NCBI GenBank assembly: GCA_964602655.1
Contig: CAZRSF010000042.1
Span: forward strand, 1-53,206
DNA length: 53,206 nucleotides
Direction of reading: 5' to 3'
From: Moduliflexus sp964602655
GTDB taxonomy: Bacteria > Moduliflexota > Moduliflexia > Moduliflexales > Moduliflexaceae
The position numbers were made by a program, and so were the translations under genes. Within the stretch, counting starts at the first letter, position 1, and every line of letters begins with the position of its first letter. The notes below the pieces were generated by a model. The model searched no databases. It saw only the letters and a list, made by a program, of their open reading frames with translations, and was not told the DNA's origin. Below, piece by piece: positions 6,499-15,762 of this stretch.

Positions 6499-8094
6499 TT
6501 ATTTTCCCATGCGAAGTTGCGGAAAAGGAACCACAACCTTTGACGGGCTTTTGAGCGAATCCATCACCTCTGTTCTGACAGCATATTGATGGACTTTGGT
6601 GAATAAAAACGCATACGGGCCATCGCGCAAAATAATATCTGTAATCTGCTTATATAATTCAGCGCGTTTTTCAGGCACGATTTCTTGCGCGGCTTGTTCG
6701 ACCAATGCGGAGGTCTCTTTATTCACATAATTAAACCACCAGGCCGTTTGTTTGAACGTCGCATCCTCTCCGGGGCTGTCGGAATGAGCGAATGGTTTTG
6801 CTACCGCATCAGGATCGGCATAATCAACGCCCCATTCCCAAACGAATAACTGGGTTGTGCGGGCAAACCAGGCTTCCAGCAATTTATCTACGGTCAGTTG
6901 CACAATACTCGCATTAATGCCGACTTTTGCCAGATCGTTTTTGATCTGTCTGGCAATATCAAGCCAGGGAGAATAGTTCAGGCAATACAGTTCGACATCA
7001 AAACCATTGGGATAACCGCCTTGCGTTAACAGCGCCTTCGCTTTTTCGATATCATGATTGTACGGCATCGTAGGATTATAACCTAACAAGCCTTTGGGGA
7101 TAAAAGTTTGATGTTTTACGCCCGCGCCTCCGATCACATATTCAATCATGCCATCGTAATCAATGGCATAGCGGATCGCGTCGCGCACTTCGGTTTTTTG
7201 TAACGGCGCGTACCCTTGATTCATGCCGATATAGACATTATACAGCGTTAATGTTTCGAAAATCCTGCTATCAAGATTATTGCTAAGGATTCGAACCTGA
7301 TCGGGTTGAAGGTTCCAGGCAATATCAATCTTTCCCTGTTCTAAAAGCGCCATTTGTTCGACTGATTCCTGGATGCCTTTGACGATTACCAGCTTGAAGG
7401 GCGGTTGCCCTTTCCAATACGAGGGATTGACAGTCAGCAGATATTCGGTCGGTTTTTCCCGTTTGCGCTGCTGCAAGACATAAGGACCTGAACCAGCGGA
7501 ATGATCTTCTAACCAGACGCTCCCCATATCGCCATTCTGTTCATGTTCCATCACAACAGTAGGATCAAGAATGCTTGAAGCAAAAGGAGTTGCTAAACAC
7601 GATAATAATAAACCGGGAGCATATTGCTGATTTAAAACAATTTTTACTGTGTAGGCGTCACTGGCTGTAATAGATTCTTCTGTCATCCCAAACTGGGTTA
7701 ACAACCAGGAGGGAGTACCAGCCAGTCGGATGGCACGGCGCAGCGAAAAGACAACTGCATCGGCATTCATCGGATTTCCGCTGGCAAACGAGACGTTCTG
7801 GCGCAGATGAAACGTCCAGACTTTGCCATCCTCGCTGATTTCCCATGTTTCCGCTAATTTAGGGATGGCCTGAGTAAAATCTTCTTCTGCGTATCCGACC
7901 AGTGTATCATAAACCTGTGTCATGATTCCCGCCGCTGCGGTTTCGAATGACTTGGCCGGATCGAGCGAAGCGACATCATCTTGCATGCCGATAATCAACG
8001 TATCTTTTTGCGCCAGGGCGTACTCTGAATATAGCATCGAACTTGACAACTGGAAACAGAGAACCAATACAATCATGAAAAATTTTCTCATCAT
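6499..8094 (-). CDS. ABC transporter substrate-binding protein, family 5 (peptide/nickel/oligosaccharide type)
   Basis: The 531-residue exported protein has a signal peptide (MMRKFFMIVLVLCFQLSSSM, cleavage likely after AQ or ALA before KDTLIIG). The SBP_bac_5 pattern then follows: GMQDDVASLDPAKSFETAA, LAETWEISEDGKVWTFHLRQ, VSFASGNPMNADAVVFSLRR, and later YNHDIEKAKALLTQGGYPNG. Family members capture di- and oligopeptides, nickel or glycosides for Dpp/Opp-type transporters. The double ATG at 8094/8091 is chosen because GGAGG lies 5 bases upstream. No permease or ATPase genes adjoin it, so it is an orphan receptor and may also feed a sensor. The neighbouring divergent giant kinase is a possible but unproven partner. 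Confidence 0.88.
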   Translation of the reverse strand: MMRKFFMIVLVLCFQLSSSMLYSEYALAQKDTLIIGMQDDVASLDPAKSFETAAAGIMTQVYDTLVGYAEEDFTQAIPKLAETWEISEDGKVWTFHLRQNVSFASGNPMNADAVVFSLRRAIRLAGTPSWLLTQFGMTEESITASDAYTVKIVLNQQYAPGLLLSCLATPFASSILDPTVVMEHEQNGDMGSVWLEDHSAGSGPYVLQQRKREKPTEYLLTVNPSYWKGQPPFKLVIVKGIQESVEQMALLEQGKIDIAWNLQPDQVRILSNNLDSRIFETLTLYNVYIGMNQGYAPLQKTEVRDAIRYAIDYDGMIEYVIGGAGVKHQTFIPKGLLGYNPTMPYNHDIEKAKALLTQGGYPNGFDVELYCLNYSPWLDIARQIKNDLAKVGINASIVQLTVDKLLEAWFARTTQLFVWEWGVDYADPDAVAKPFAHSDSPGEDATFKQTAWWFNYVNKETSALVEQAAQEIVPEKRAELYKQITDIILRDGPYAFLFTKVHQYAVRTEVMDSLKSPSKVVVPFPQLRMGK

Positions 8095-8337
8095 CGTTTC
8101 CTCCCCTGAAAATAGAATGTTCATGGCTGCTGCGTCGGTCGCAACCGGAATTTCGACCGACAGCAGAATTCGACTCAGCGATACCTATCCTGTCTGTCCC
8201 GTTTCGATTCTGTCAATAGAATCTTTTCCGCATTTTCAGGTCGGCCTTTATAAGAATATTTATTGACAATTTCATTTCTGCGTTCAGGGTGGGAGTGACT
8301 TGTAAGTTCTAAATATTGTGAAGGCTGCGATGCCCCT

Positions 8338-8408
8338 CGTTCCGCGCTCTGCGTGGAATGCAACGACTCGGACGCTCCGCGTCCCGCCTCGCCGCAGAGC
8401 GTGGAACG
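8338..8408. repeat. Palindromic repeat in the divergent gap 8095-8449
   Basis: CGTTCCGCGCTCTGCG (8338-8353) and CGCAGAGCGTGGAACG (8393-8408) are inverted with one mismatch. A GACGCTCCGCGTC palindrome lies between them. The 355-base divergent gap otherwise holds no gene; promoters for both flanking genes must lie here but are not clear. Confidence 0.7.
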
Positions 8409-8449
8409 ATAACGTAACAGTCCTGCCCTTTTCAGGAGATGAATTTCCC

Positions 8450-11400
8450 ATGAGTTTACGAAGGAAAGTCTTACTGCGGATTTATGCGCTGATTGTGTTG
8501 ATGATTTTCGCCATGTCAGCGACCTACTATTATCTCTTCACCCGCGACATTCGCGAACGGTCGCAGCAGAGCATTTCCACCGCGATGACCATGATTTTGG
8601 ACGATTTTGCCACCAAAGCGCATGACATTCCGCTTCAAATCGATCAATTCCTCGAAAACTCCGTGTCGAAGCCGTTATACACATTACAACTGATTGAGCA
8701 AGAATTTGATCTGACGGATAAAGAATCTGCGCTCTGGTCGGTCAAAAAAAGCATGACCTACGTGGACGCGATTGCCTCGCGGATGCGAGATTTTGCCGGA
8801 TTGATGGATGCTGCTGAAATTGTGATCTATAATAGACAGGGGAAATTATTGACCATCTATCGCAACGAGGCGGGAACGAGCGCGACAGGCGCATTAATTC
8901 CGGGCGTGACCGAGCAGACCTTTGTCGAACTGCATCCGGGCGACCGCTGGTATGCAACCATGCAGACGATAGACGAAATCCCGACGCGCCCGCTGTTAGA
9001 CAATCTTGCGACGAGGTACGCCGGAACTGCGCCAGACGGGTTGCGCGTGGAACTGAGTCCGTTTCATACAGCGCTTGCGTTAAAATTTACGACGCCGATC
9101 ATCGAACGCGGCGAATTGCAGGGCATCTGCGTTGTGCAGCGCGCGATTCAGACAAAGGATGTCACGCGATATGCCAGACTGGCAGGCGCGGAAGTGAATA
9201 TTTTTGCTGGGGATCAGCTCAGCGTCGGCACGCTGCCCGCGTTTCACGCCCTCTCTGAAAATCAGCGCAGCATTCCGCAAACGCTGAATTTTGCAGTGCT
9301 TCCGCTTGTGCCGGTGATCCGCTTTTCCGAAATGGCGGTTCAGGGCACGTCGTATTATCAGGGAACGCTGACGTTTGGCGATCAGCGTTCCCAGACCGGC
9401 GCGATTACCGTCCATTTTCCCCGTTCGTTAGAAGAAAAGCAGAAAAAGAATTTTGTCCGGGCCGTGTTCGGCATTGCCATCATTTTCAGCGCGCTCGCCG
9501 TGCTTGAAGCGTTAGGGCTGAGTTCGGCGATTGTTCAGCCGATTATGCGGCTGGTAAACGCCATGTCAGAGATGAAACGGGGGAACATGAACGTCGCGGC
9601 GACGGTTGAAAGCAGCGATGAAATCGGACTGCTCGCCGATTCATTTAATGGCATGATCACGCAGATTCGAGACGATTTCCAGCAGATTGACGAGCAGCGC
9701 CAGCGCTTGGAACAGCAGAACGCCGAATTGAAACGATTGGATAAAATGAAAGACCAGTTTTTGTCCAACACCTCGCACGAACTCCGCACCCCGCTTAACG
9801 GCATCGCCGGGTTGGCGGACGCCATGCTGAGTGGCGCGGACGGGCCGCTGAACCCAGAAGAACGCAAACATGTGCGCATGATTCTGCAAAGCAGCCAACG
9901 TCTTTCGCATTTAGTCAATTCGTTATTGGATTTTTCCAAAGTGCGCTCGAAAACGCTCGAACTGCATATTCGCCCGTTTCCGCTGCCGGAAGTCGTTGAC
10001 GTGGCGCTGACCTTTCTCCGCCCGCAAGCGGATGAAAAGGGGCTTGAACTGCGGATGGATTTTCCGAAGAATCTGCCGGAAGTGTATGGCGATATTGATA
10101 AAGTCGAGCAAATTCTGACGAATCTGCTCGGCAATGCCGTGAAATTCACGCGCGAAGGCTCTGTCACCGTCTCGGCCAGGCAGGAAGGCGACATGGTCAA
10201 AATTCTGGTGAGGGATACCGGGATCGGCATCCAGCGCGAGGCGCAGGAACGTATTTTTTCGCCGTTCGAGCAGGCCGACGGCTCCACAACGCGGGAATTC
10301 GGCGGCACAGGGCTTGGGCTGGCGATCAGCAAAGAATTGGTGAAACTCCATCATGGCGAGATCGGCGTCATCAGCGAGCCGGGCGCGGGGAGCGAGTTTT
10401 ATTTTACGCTCCCCGCCGGAGAAACCGTCTGGAATAGTGAGAACGACGGCGTCTCGGAAACCGCCGGCACCGCAGTTTCTGCGCCCGCATTTGAGGGAAC
10501 GCCGGTGTTTCGCGAATCGGAGACTCCCCTCGCGTTCCAGATTTCCGGCAAAGGCCGCCGTATTTTAGTGATTGACGACGACCCCACCAATGTCGAAGTC
10601 TTAAAAGTGCAATTAGAACACGCCGGATTCGAAGTCTGGAAGGCCTCCGACGGCAAAGAGGCGTTTGATGTCGTCAACGGGTACACGGTTGACCTGATTT
10701 TATGCGATGTCATGATGCCGTTAGTAGATGGCTACACGTTCGCGATGCGGATGCGGGAGCGGGAGAATTTTAAAAATATTCCGCTGATTTTCGTCAGCGC
10801 CAAAACCCAGAAAGCGGATATTATCAAGGGGTATCAGGCCGGGGCGATTGATTATCTCACCAAACCGGTGGAATCGGATGAACTCCTCTTCAAAGTCAAT
10901 GCGATTATCAATTCGCAGCAGTCGCATCGCGCGGCATCCTACGCCGGAGCGGGGAGCGATACGTTTTACGATACGGACGAAGATAAAGAGCATCAATTTA
11001 TGACCGCGCAGCGCGGGAACGGCGAAAAAATTCTCGTGGTGGATGATGAGCCGATTAACGTTGAGGTTGTGAAAGCGCATTTGACGCAATATAATTATCA
11101 GGTCGTGACCGCTTCGGATGGGCTGAAGGCGTTAGAACTGCTGGATCGTGAAAAACCGGAATTGGTGCTCTTGGATTTGATGATGCCGAAAATGTCCGGG
11201 TTTAAAGTCTGCAAAATCATCCGAAGGGAGAAAGGATTGACTGAACTGCCGATTATCATGTTGACGGCCAAAAGCAATGTCTATGATAAAATTTACGGCC
11301 TGAATATCGGCGCCAGCGATTACTTAGTCAAGCCATTCGATAAAGAAGAACTGCTCTCCCGGATTTACGTGCTGTTGAGCCTGTCGGCGCTGCAAAAACA

Positions 11401-12322
11401 GCTTGTGGAGACGAATCTCGGCTTGCAGGTCGAGGTGGTGGAGCGGCGGCAGGCCGAGGAAGCGCTGCGCCAACTGAACGAAGAGCTTGAACAGCGCGTA
11501 TTGACGCGCACTGCCGATTTACAGGCGTCGTTAGATATGTTGACGCAGACGCAGCGGCAGTTGGTACAGTCGGAAAAAATCGCCGCGCTCGGCGAATTGG
11601 TCGCCGGCATGGCGCATGAACTCAACACGCCGCTCGGCGTCTGCATTACCGCTGCCTCGCATCTGCAAGACCGCACGCATGACATCGAATCGCATTACAC
11701 GCAGGGACAAATGCGGCGCAGCGACATGGAACGCTTCTTGCAAATCAGCCGGCAATCGCTTGAGATGCTGATGACGAATCTGACGCACATGTCGCAGCAG
11801 ATTCAGAGCTTCAAACAGGTGGCCGTCAACGAAACCCACGCAGAGCGCCGCCGCTTCTCCGTGCGCGATGTGCTGGAAAACACGATCCGCACCATGCAAG
11901 ATCGGCTGACGGCAGCGCGCCATCATCTGACGATTTCCGGGGGAGAATCGGTGTTTATGGAAAGCTATCCGGGCGCATTTTCGCATGTGATGAGCAGCCT
12001 ATTGATGAATTCGCTGACACATGCGTATCCGCTGGAGAGCAAGCCGGGCGAACTTTGTTTTGAAATTGCGGAAGCGGACGGTTCAATCATGGTGCGGTAT
12101 GCTGACGATGGCTGCGGCATTCCGCCGGAGCATCTTTCCCGCCTGTTTCAACCGTTTTTTACCACTGCCCGCAGCACGAGCAGCGGGTTGGGGCTGCATA
12201 TCGTCTATAATTTAGTGACCCACAAAATGCGCGGGAGTATTCGCTGCGAAAGCGAGGTCGGCAAAGGGACGACCTTCATTATTGAATTGCCAGGAATTGC
12301 GCGCCCTCCCGCCGATCTATGA
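8450..12322 (+). CDS. Giant hybrid histidine kinase: sensor-HAMP-kinase-REC-REC-kinase
   Basis: The protein has 1290 residues. Two membrane helices (about 9-30 and 334-357) flank a 300-residue extracytoplasmic sensor of double-Cache-like size. HAMP follows (362-410), then a coiled coil, HisKA with SNTSHELRTPLNG (His about 443) and an ATPase domain (547-657, DTGIGI and GGTGLGLAIS). Two receivers come next: 702-820 with LILCDVMMP and YLTKPV, and 859-977 with LVLLDLMMP and YLVKPF. After a coiled coil there is a second HisKA with GMAHELNTPLG (about 1055) and a second ATPase domain (1170-1287, DDGCGIPPEHL). Both receivers keep Asp and Lys. Such architecture implies internal phosphorelay with several in/out points. 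The ATG at 8450 precedes the membrane anchor; AGGAG is 12 bases upstream. Confidence 0.93.
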   Translation: MSLRRKVLLRIYALIVLMIFAMSATYYYLFTRDIRERSQQSISTAMTMILDDFATKAHDIPLQIDQFLENSVSKPLYTLQLIEQEFDLTDKESALWSVKKSMTYVDAIASRMRDFAGLMDAAEIVIYNRQGKLLTIYRNEAGTSATGALIPGVTEQTFVELHPGDRWYATMQTIDEIPTRPLLDNLATRYAGTAPDGLRVELSPFHTALALKFTTPIIERGELQGICVVQRAIQTKDVTRYARLAGAEVNIFAGDQLSVGTLPAFHALSENQRSIPQTLNFAVLPLVPVIRFSEMAVQGTSYYQGTLTFGDQRSQTGAITVHFPRSLEEKQKKNFVRAVFGIAIIFSALAVLEALGLSSAIVQPIMRLVNAMSEMKRGNMNVAATVESSDEIGLLADSFNGMITQIRDDFQQIDEQRQRLEQQNAELKRLDKMKDQFLSNTSHELRTPLNGIAGLADAMLSGADGPLNPEERKHVRMILQSSQRLSHLVNSLLDFSKVRSKTLELHIRPFPLPEVVDVALTFLRPQADEKGLELRMDFPKNLPEVYGDIDKVEQILTNLLGNAVKFTREGSVTVSARQEGDMVKILVRDTGIGIQREAQERIFSPFEQADGSTTREFGGTGLGLAISKELVKLHHGEIGVISEPGAGSEFYFTLPAGETVWNSENDGVSETAGTAVSAPAFEGTPVFRESETPLAFQISGKGRRILVIDDDPTNVEVLKVQLEHAGFEVWKASDGKEAFDVVNGYTVDLILCDVMMPLVDGYTFAMRMRERENFKNIPLIFVSAKTQKADIIKGYQAGAIDYLTKPVESDELLFKVNAIINSQQSHRAASYAGAGSDTFYDTDEDKEHQFMTAQRGNGEKILVVDDEPINVEVVKAHLTQYNYQVVTASDGLKALELLDREKPELVLLDLMMPKMSGFKVCKIIRREKGLTELPIIMLTAKSNVYDKIYGLNIGASDYLVKPFDKEELLSRIYVLLSLSALQKQLVETNLGLQVEVVERRQAEEALRQLNEELEQRVLTRTADLQASLDMLTQTQRQLVQSEKIAALGELVAGMAHELNTPLGVCITAASHLQDRTHDIESHYTQGQMRRSDMERFLQISRQSLEMLMTNLTHMSQQIQSFKQVAVNETHAERRRFSVRDVLENTIRTMQDRLTAARHHLTISGGESVFMESYPGAFSHVMSSLLMNSLTHAYPLESKPGELCFEIAEADGSIMVRYADDGCGIPPEHLSRLFQPFFTTARSTSSGLGLHIVYNLVTHKMRGSIRCESEVGKGTTFIIELPGIARPPADL

Positions 12323-12392
12323 TAGCACAAGATAACCTCACCTCCAGTTTCTCCCCCCAAGTCTGTAGGGCTGTTACGTTCTATTGTTGTTT

Positions 12393-12545
12393 GCCCTGAA
12401 AGGGCAGGCCATATTAGCCCAGGGCGCAGCCCTGGGCTAATGGCGTTCCGACGGTCACGCTCTGAAAGAGCGTCTCATGAGGCGCTCTTTCAGAGCGAAC
12501 CTCGCTGCTGGCTTCTTTCCCAGGGCTGTGCCCTGGGCTAATATG
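12393..12545. repeat. Cluster of GCCCTGAAAGGGC / CCCAGGGC palindromes
   Basis: Units at 12393-12405, 12414-12440 (TTAGCCCAGGGC..GCCCTGGGCTAA), 12459-12471, 12484-12496 and 12519-12545 fill most of the 318-base gap between the giant kinase and the convergent VOC gene. No gene is visible in 12323-12640. Confidence 0.8.
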
Positions 12546-12640
12546 ATTCGCGCCGTTGGCGCGTGTGAGAACTTAACAGCCCTGCCCTGGCATCAGAAGG
12601 GAGACACGGGGGATGAGGTAAAAAGCCTGCGCGAGATCTT

Positions 12641-13030
12641 TCAGGCTGTAATCTCCAACCGATTGCCGTCCGGATCAAGCACGCAGCTTTCATAATACCC
12701 GTCGCCGGTCTGGCGCGGGCCGTCCAACACCGGATAACCATCCTGCTTCAACCGCGCGGTCAGCGCATCCACATCCTCTTTCGAACCGACCGAAAACGCC
12801 ACGTGAATCAGCCCGATGAATTGGCGGATCGGGTCGTTCAGCGTCTCAGGAATATCCGAACGGCGCATCAGTTCGATCCGCGCGCCGGACGCGAACGTCA
12901 GAAAATACGATTCGAATTGTTTGCCCCGGTTTTCATACTTTTCTCCGGCAGTCGCGCCGAAATAGGTCATGTAAAACGTCTTGAGTCGTTCCAAATCTTT
13001 TGTCCAGATGGCGATGTGTTCTATTCGCAT
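12641..13030 (-). CDS. VOC (glyoxalase/bleomycin-resistance fold) family protein
   Basis: The 129-residue protein begins MRIEHIAIWTKDLERLKTFY, a classic first beta-alpha unit of the vicinal oxygen chelate fold. A metal-ligand His comes early (His5). The mid-protein IELMRR strand supplies a Glu, LIHVAFSV supplies a second His, and the C-terminal VLDPDGNRLEI motif supplies the last Glu. The four ligands expected for a metal-dependent lyase or dioxygenase are thus present. Lactoylglutathione-lyase-like enzymes have this size, but the substrate cannot be assigned. It lies downstream of the MATE gene on the same strand with a palindromic repeat between. Confidence 0.85.
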   Translation of the reverse strand: MRIEHIAIWTKDLERLKTFYMTYFGATAGEKYENRGKQFESYFLTFASGARIELMRRSDIPETLNDPIRQFIGLIHVAFSVGSKEDVDALTARLKQDGYPVLDGPRQTGDGYYESCVLDPDGNRLEITA

Positions 13031-13052
13031 AACGTATTATCCATTCGTCAGA

Positions 13053-13087
13053 GAACCCTGCCAGGGTTTTAAACCCTGGCAGGGTTC
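13053..13087. repeat. Palindromic repeat of the CCCTGCCAGGGT family
   Basis: Perfect 17-bp arms GAACCCTGCCAGGGTTT and complement with a single-base centre lie between the MATE stop and the VOC start. Other members of the family are at 15503, 33101, 34518 and 51158. Confidence 0.85.
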
Positions 13088-13094
13088 TTTGGGT

Positions 13095-14441
13095 TTATTG
13101 ATGCGTCAAATTATGAATCCATTTGCGCGACACGATGCGATGAATGCCGACCAGCATCTTGCAGAGTTCTTCGAACATGGTCAGCGCAAACACCGCGTAA
13201 ATCGGGAGTTTCCAGACTAATCCGCCGAGAAACGCCGCCGGGACGCCGAGCAGCCAGATGGCGCACATTTCCAGATACATCGAAAATTTCGTATCGCCGC
13301 CGCCGCGCAGAATGCCGACGATATTGATCATGTTGAACATTTTCATCCAGAGCGCGGCGCTCAGCACGTAGAGACAATAGCGGCTCAACGTCTGCACCTC
13401 TGCCGGCACGTTGAACCATAACACGGCATACGGCGCAGCAAGCGCGACAAGTCCGCCGACGACCATCGCGCCGAGCGGCGTGACGATGGCAAACCGTTTG
13501 GCATACAGATAAGCGGTGTCGTTGTCGCCCGCGCCGATTTTATTGCCGACCATCGTGGCGGTGGCGCTGGAAATGCCGAAAAAACAACTGGCGGCAAATT
13601 GTTCGAGCGGATTCAGAATCGTCATCGCTGCCACGTCCGCCGTGCCCATGCGGCCATACACGACGGCATACATCGTCACTGCCAACACCCAGGCAACCTC
13701 GTTCACGACGACCGGCAGGGCGGTTGTGGCGAATTGGCGCAACAGAACGGGCGAGATGGTGATAAAATCCCGGAACGCCACCAACGGACGGCCTTTGTTC
13801 CGGCTGAACCAGAGCATGACGCCTGTTTCGATCACGCGCGAAATGACGGTCGCAATCGCCGCCCCTTTGACGCCGAGCGCGGGAAAACCGAATTTCCCGA
13901 AAATCAGGCAATAATTCAACGCCGTATTCGTGCTCAGCGACAGAATGCTGGTGTACATCGGCAGTCTCACATTTCCCATGCTGCGCAGCACGAACGAATA
14001 GAGCATCGGAATCACGCCGAAGACCGACGCTGGCGCAACAAAGCGCAGATAATCCGCGCCCGCCGCGATCAATTGCGGGTCTTTCGAAAAGGCATACATA
14101 ATCTGCTTCGGAAAAAAGAGCGCCGCCAGACAAAACCCGGACGCAATCGTCAGATTGAACGCCAACGCAATCGCCGTGACATTGCCGATCCGGGCGACAT
14201 CCTTTTTGCCCCAGTATTGCGCGGTAAAAATCGCCGTGCCGCTGCTGACCGCAAACAGGGTGAGGATCAAGATAAACGAAAAGCGGTTCGCCTGCCCCAC
14301 CGCCGCGACTTCGACCGCCCCTAATTGGCCGACCATGACGGTATCTACCAGATTCAGCGACGACATGAAAATATTCTGAATCGTGACCGGAATCGTGAGT
14401 TGAATTGCTGTTCGATAAAATTGACGGCGTTCTGATGGCAT
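13095..14441 (-). CDS. MATE-family multidrug/toxin efflux transporter
   Basis: This 448-residue polytopic membrane protein has about twelve hydrophobic helices in two related halves. The hallmark opening is AIQLTIPVTIQNIFMSSLNL followed by VDTVMVGQLGAVEVAAVG. The second half has the repeated pattern of the family (ATTALPVVVNEVAWVL; GISSATATMVGNKIGAGD). MATE proteins export drugs or metabolites in exchange for Na+ or H+. Its start is 4 bases after the stop of the OleA-like gene, so the two are cotranscribed; export of a product derived from that synthase, or lipid-related transport, is a possible but unproven link. Confidence 0.9.
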   Translation of the reverse strand: MPSERRQFYRTAIQLTIPVTIQNIFMSSLNLVDTVMVGQLGAVEVAAVGQANRFSFILILTLFAVSSGTAIFTAQYWGKKDVARIGNVTAIALAFNLTIASGFCLAALFFPKQIMYAFSKDPQLIAAGADYLRFVAPASVFGVIPMLYSFVLRSMGNVRLPMYTSILSLSTNTALNYCLIFGKFGFPALGVKGAAIATVISRVIETGVMLWFSRNKGRPLVAFRDFITISPVLLRQFATTALPVVVNEVAWVLAVTMYAVVYGRMGTADVAAMTILNPLEQFAASCFFGISSATATMVGNKIGAGDNDTAYLYAKRFAIVTPLGAMVVGGLVALAAPYAVLWFNVPAEVQTLSRYCLYVLSAALWMKMFNMINIVGILRGGGDTKFSMYLEMCAIWLLGVPAAFLGGLVWKLPIYAVFALTMFEELCKMLVGIHRIVSRKWIHNLTHQ

Positions 14442-14445
14442 AGAT

Positions 14446-15489
14446 TTACCACTCCCAGCCTAACATCAGGCAATTCAGGCCGCTGCCGATGCCGAGAAAC
14501 GCCACACGGTCGCCCGGATCGAGCACGTCGCGATCTTCCGCTATCCCGGCAGTCAACGGCAGGGACACCGTGCCGATGTTGCCGAGGTACGGATAGGTCA
14601 CGAAATCTTTGCCTTCCGAGATGTCGAGCGCGCGCAAAATCGTCTGTTGATGGGCGCTGCCGACCTGATGGCAGATGACGCGATCAACTGTCTCCGGCGA
14701 CCAATCGAGTTCCTGCAAAAAGGCGTTCCATGTTCGTTTGCCGAGCGCCACGCCATTTTCCAGGACGCTGACCGAATCGGTGCGCATATACTGCCAGTGT
14801 GGCGACTGCGGGTCGGTATCCACGCCCCACCAGCAGAGATCGTAAAACTGCGGCGCGGTCTGCGTGACGCCGCCGACAAGCCGCCGACGCTGTTCGGAAG
14901 AAAACGAGCCATCGGTCAGAATCAACGCCACCGCGCCCGATCCACCCGTCAGGGTGGCGAGCGAGAACTTGAACGACTCCATGTCCTGCACCTGCGCTAA
15001 CCGCTCGATGGTGGAGAGCATGATGTCCCGCGCCGATTCGCACGACACCACCATTCCGGCGCGAATCTGGCCGAGTTCGATGCGGTTTGCGAGGTCGAGA
15101 ATGCCGTTCAACACGCCGAGGCAGGCGTTGCTGATGTCATAGACCGCCGCCGCCGGATTGACGCCGACAAAGGCCGCTACGCGGCAGGCGGTCGCCGGTT
15201 CGAAACTTTCGCGGCAAACCCCCGCGTAAATCAACACGTCGAGGTCGTCCGGGCGCACTGGCGATTTCGCCAACGCCTTTTTCGCCGCTGCAATCGCGCC
15301 GTCCGACACGCGAAATCCCGGCTGCCACCAGCGACGTTCCACAATCCCGGTCAGAGCTTCCAACTGGCCTTCCGGCAGATACAACTTTTTATACACCGGC
15401 TTCAGGCGCGCCTCCAATTCCGAGGATGTTACGACCACCGGCGCGAATTCATAGCCAATGGCATCCAAAAATACTCTGGTATATTTCAT
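14446..15489 (-). CDS. OleA-like / KAS III-family acyl-condensing synthase (thiolase fold)
   Basis: The 347-residue protein contains the thiolase-fold catalytic set. The nucleophile is Cys123 in YDISNACLGVLNGI, His274 lies in VICHQVG, and Asn304 lies in YLGNIGTVSLP. The ending GDRVAFLGIGSGLNCLM and the N-terminal ERRWW/VSDGAIAAAKKAL pattern are closer, from memory, to OleA than to FabH. OleA joins two fatty acyl-CoAs head to head to make a beta-keto acid for long-chain olefins. FabH, which starts fatty-acid synthesis, is the main alternative. No oleB, oleC or oleD genes adjoin it; a MATE transporter follows immediately. The start ATG at 15489 is the first in frame after the upstream repeat. 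Confidence 0.82.
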   Translation of the reverse strand: MKYTRVFLDAIGYEFAPVVVTSSELEARLKPVYKKLYLPEGQLEALTGIVERRWWQPGFRVSDGAIAAAKKALAKSPVRPDDLDVLIYAGVCRESFEPATACRVAAFVGVNPAAAVYDISNACLGVLNGILDLANRIELGQIRAGMVVSCESARDIMLSTIERLAQVQDMESFKFSLATLTGGSGAVALILTDGSFSSEQRRRLVGGVTQTAPQFYDLCWWGVDTDPQSPHWQYMRTDSVSVLENGVALGKRTWNAFLQELDWSPETVDRVICHQVGSAHQQTILRALDISEGKDFVTYPYLGNIGTVSLPLTAGIAEDRDVLDPGDRVAFLGIGSGLNCLMLGWEW

Positions 15490-15502
15490 GAATCACGATG
15501 AA

Positions 15503-15535
15503 AACCCTGCCAGGGTTTCGAACTCTGGCAGGGTT
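15503..15535. repeat. Palindromic repeat of the CCCTGCCAGGGT family
   Basis: AACCCTGCCAGGGTT (15503-15517) and AACTCTGGCAGGGTT (15521-15535) are inverted with one mismatch. The element lies just upstream of the OleA-like gene start in the divergent gap. Confidence 0.8.
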
Positions 15536-15675
15536 GGGTTTCATAATACTGACAAAATTCAGGTCAAACAATCGCGAGCGCCGAATCTCTGTCAAGATCA
15601 AAAACGCGGCAGCCCCGCCGAAATCTTTTTAACAGGCGGTAAAATCGGCTTGCTGGTGAAATAATGACAAAAAAG

Positions 15676-15705
15676 TTGACCTGAAATCCGTTGTTCGAAT
15701 ATACC
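15676..15705 (+). promoter_or_regulatory. Possible promoter of the debranching-enzyme gene
   Basis: TTGACC (15676-15681) and TATACC (15700-15705) are separated by 18 bases and end about 58 bases before the chosen ATG. Both boxes differ little from the sigma-70 consensus. Confidence 0.45.
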
Positions 15706-15762
15706 GCTGATTTGTCGAACACCCTTTTCATGAACGAAAAAGAGGAGAAAAAAGGACGCGAT

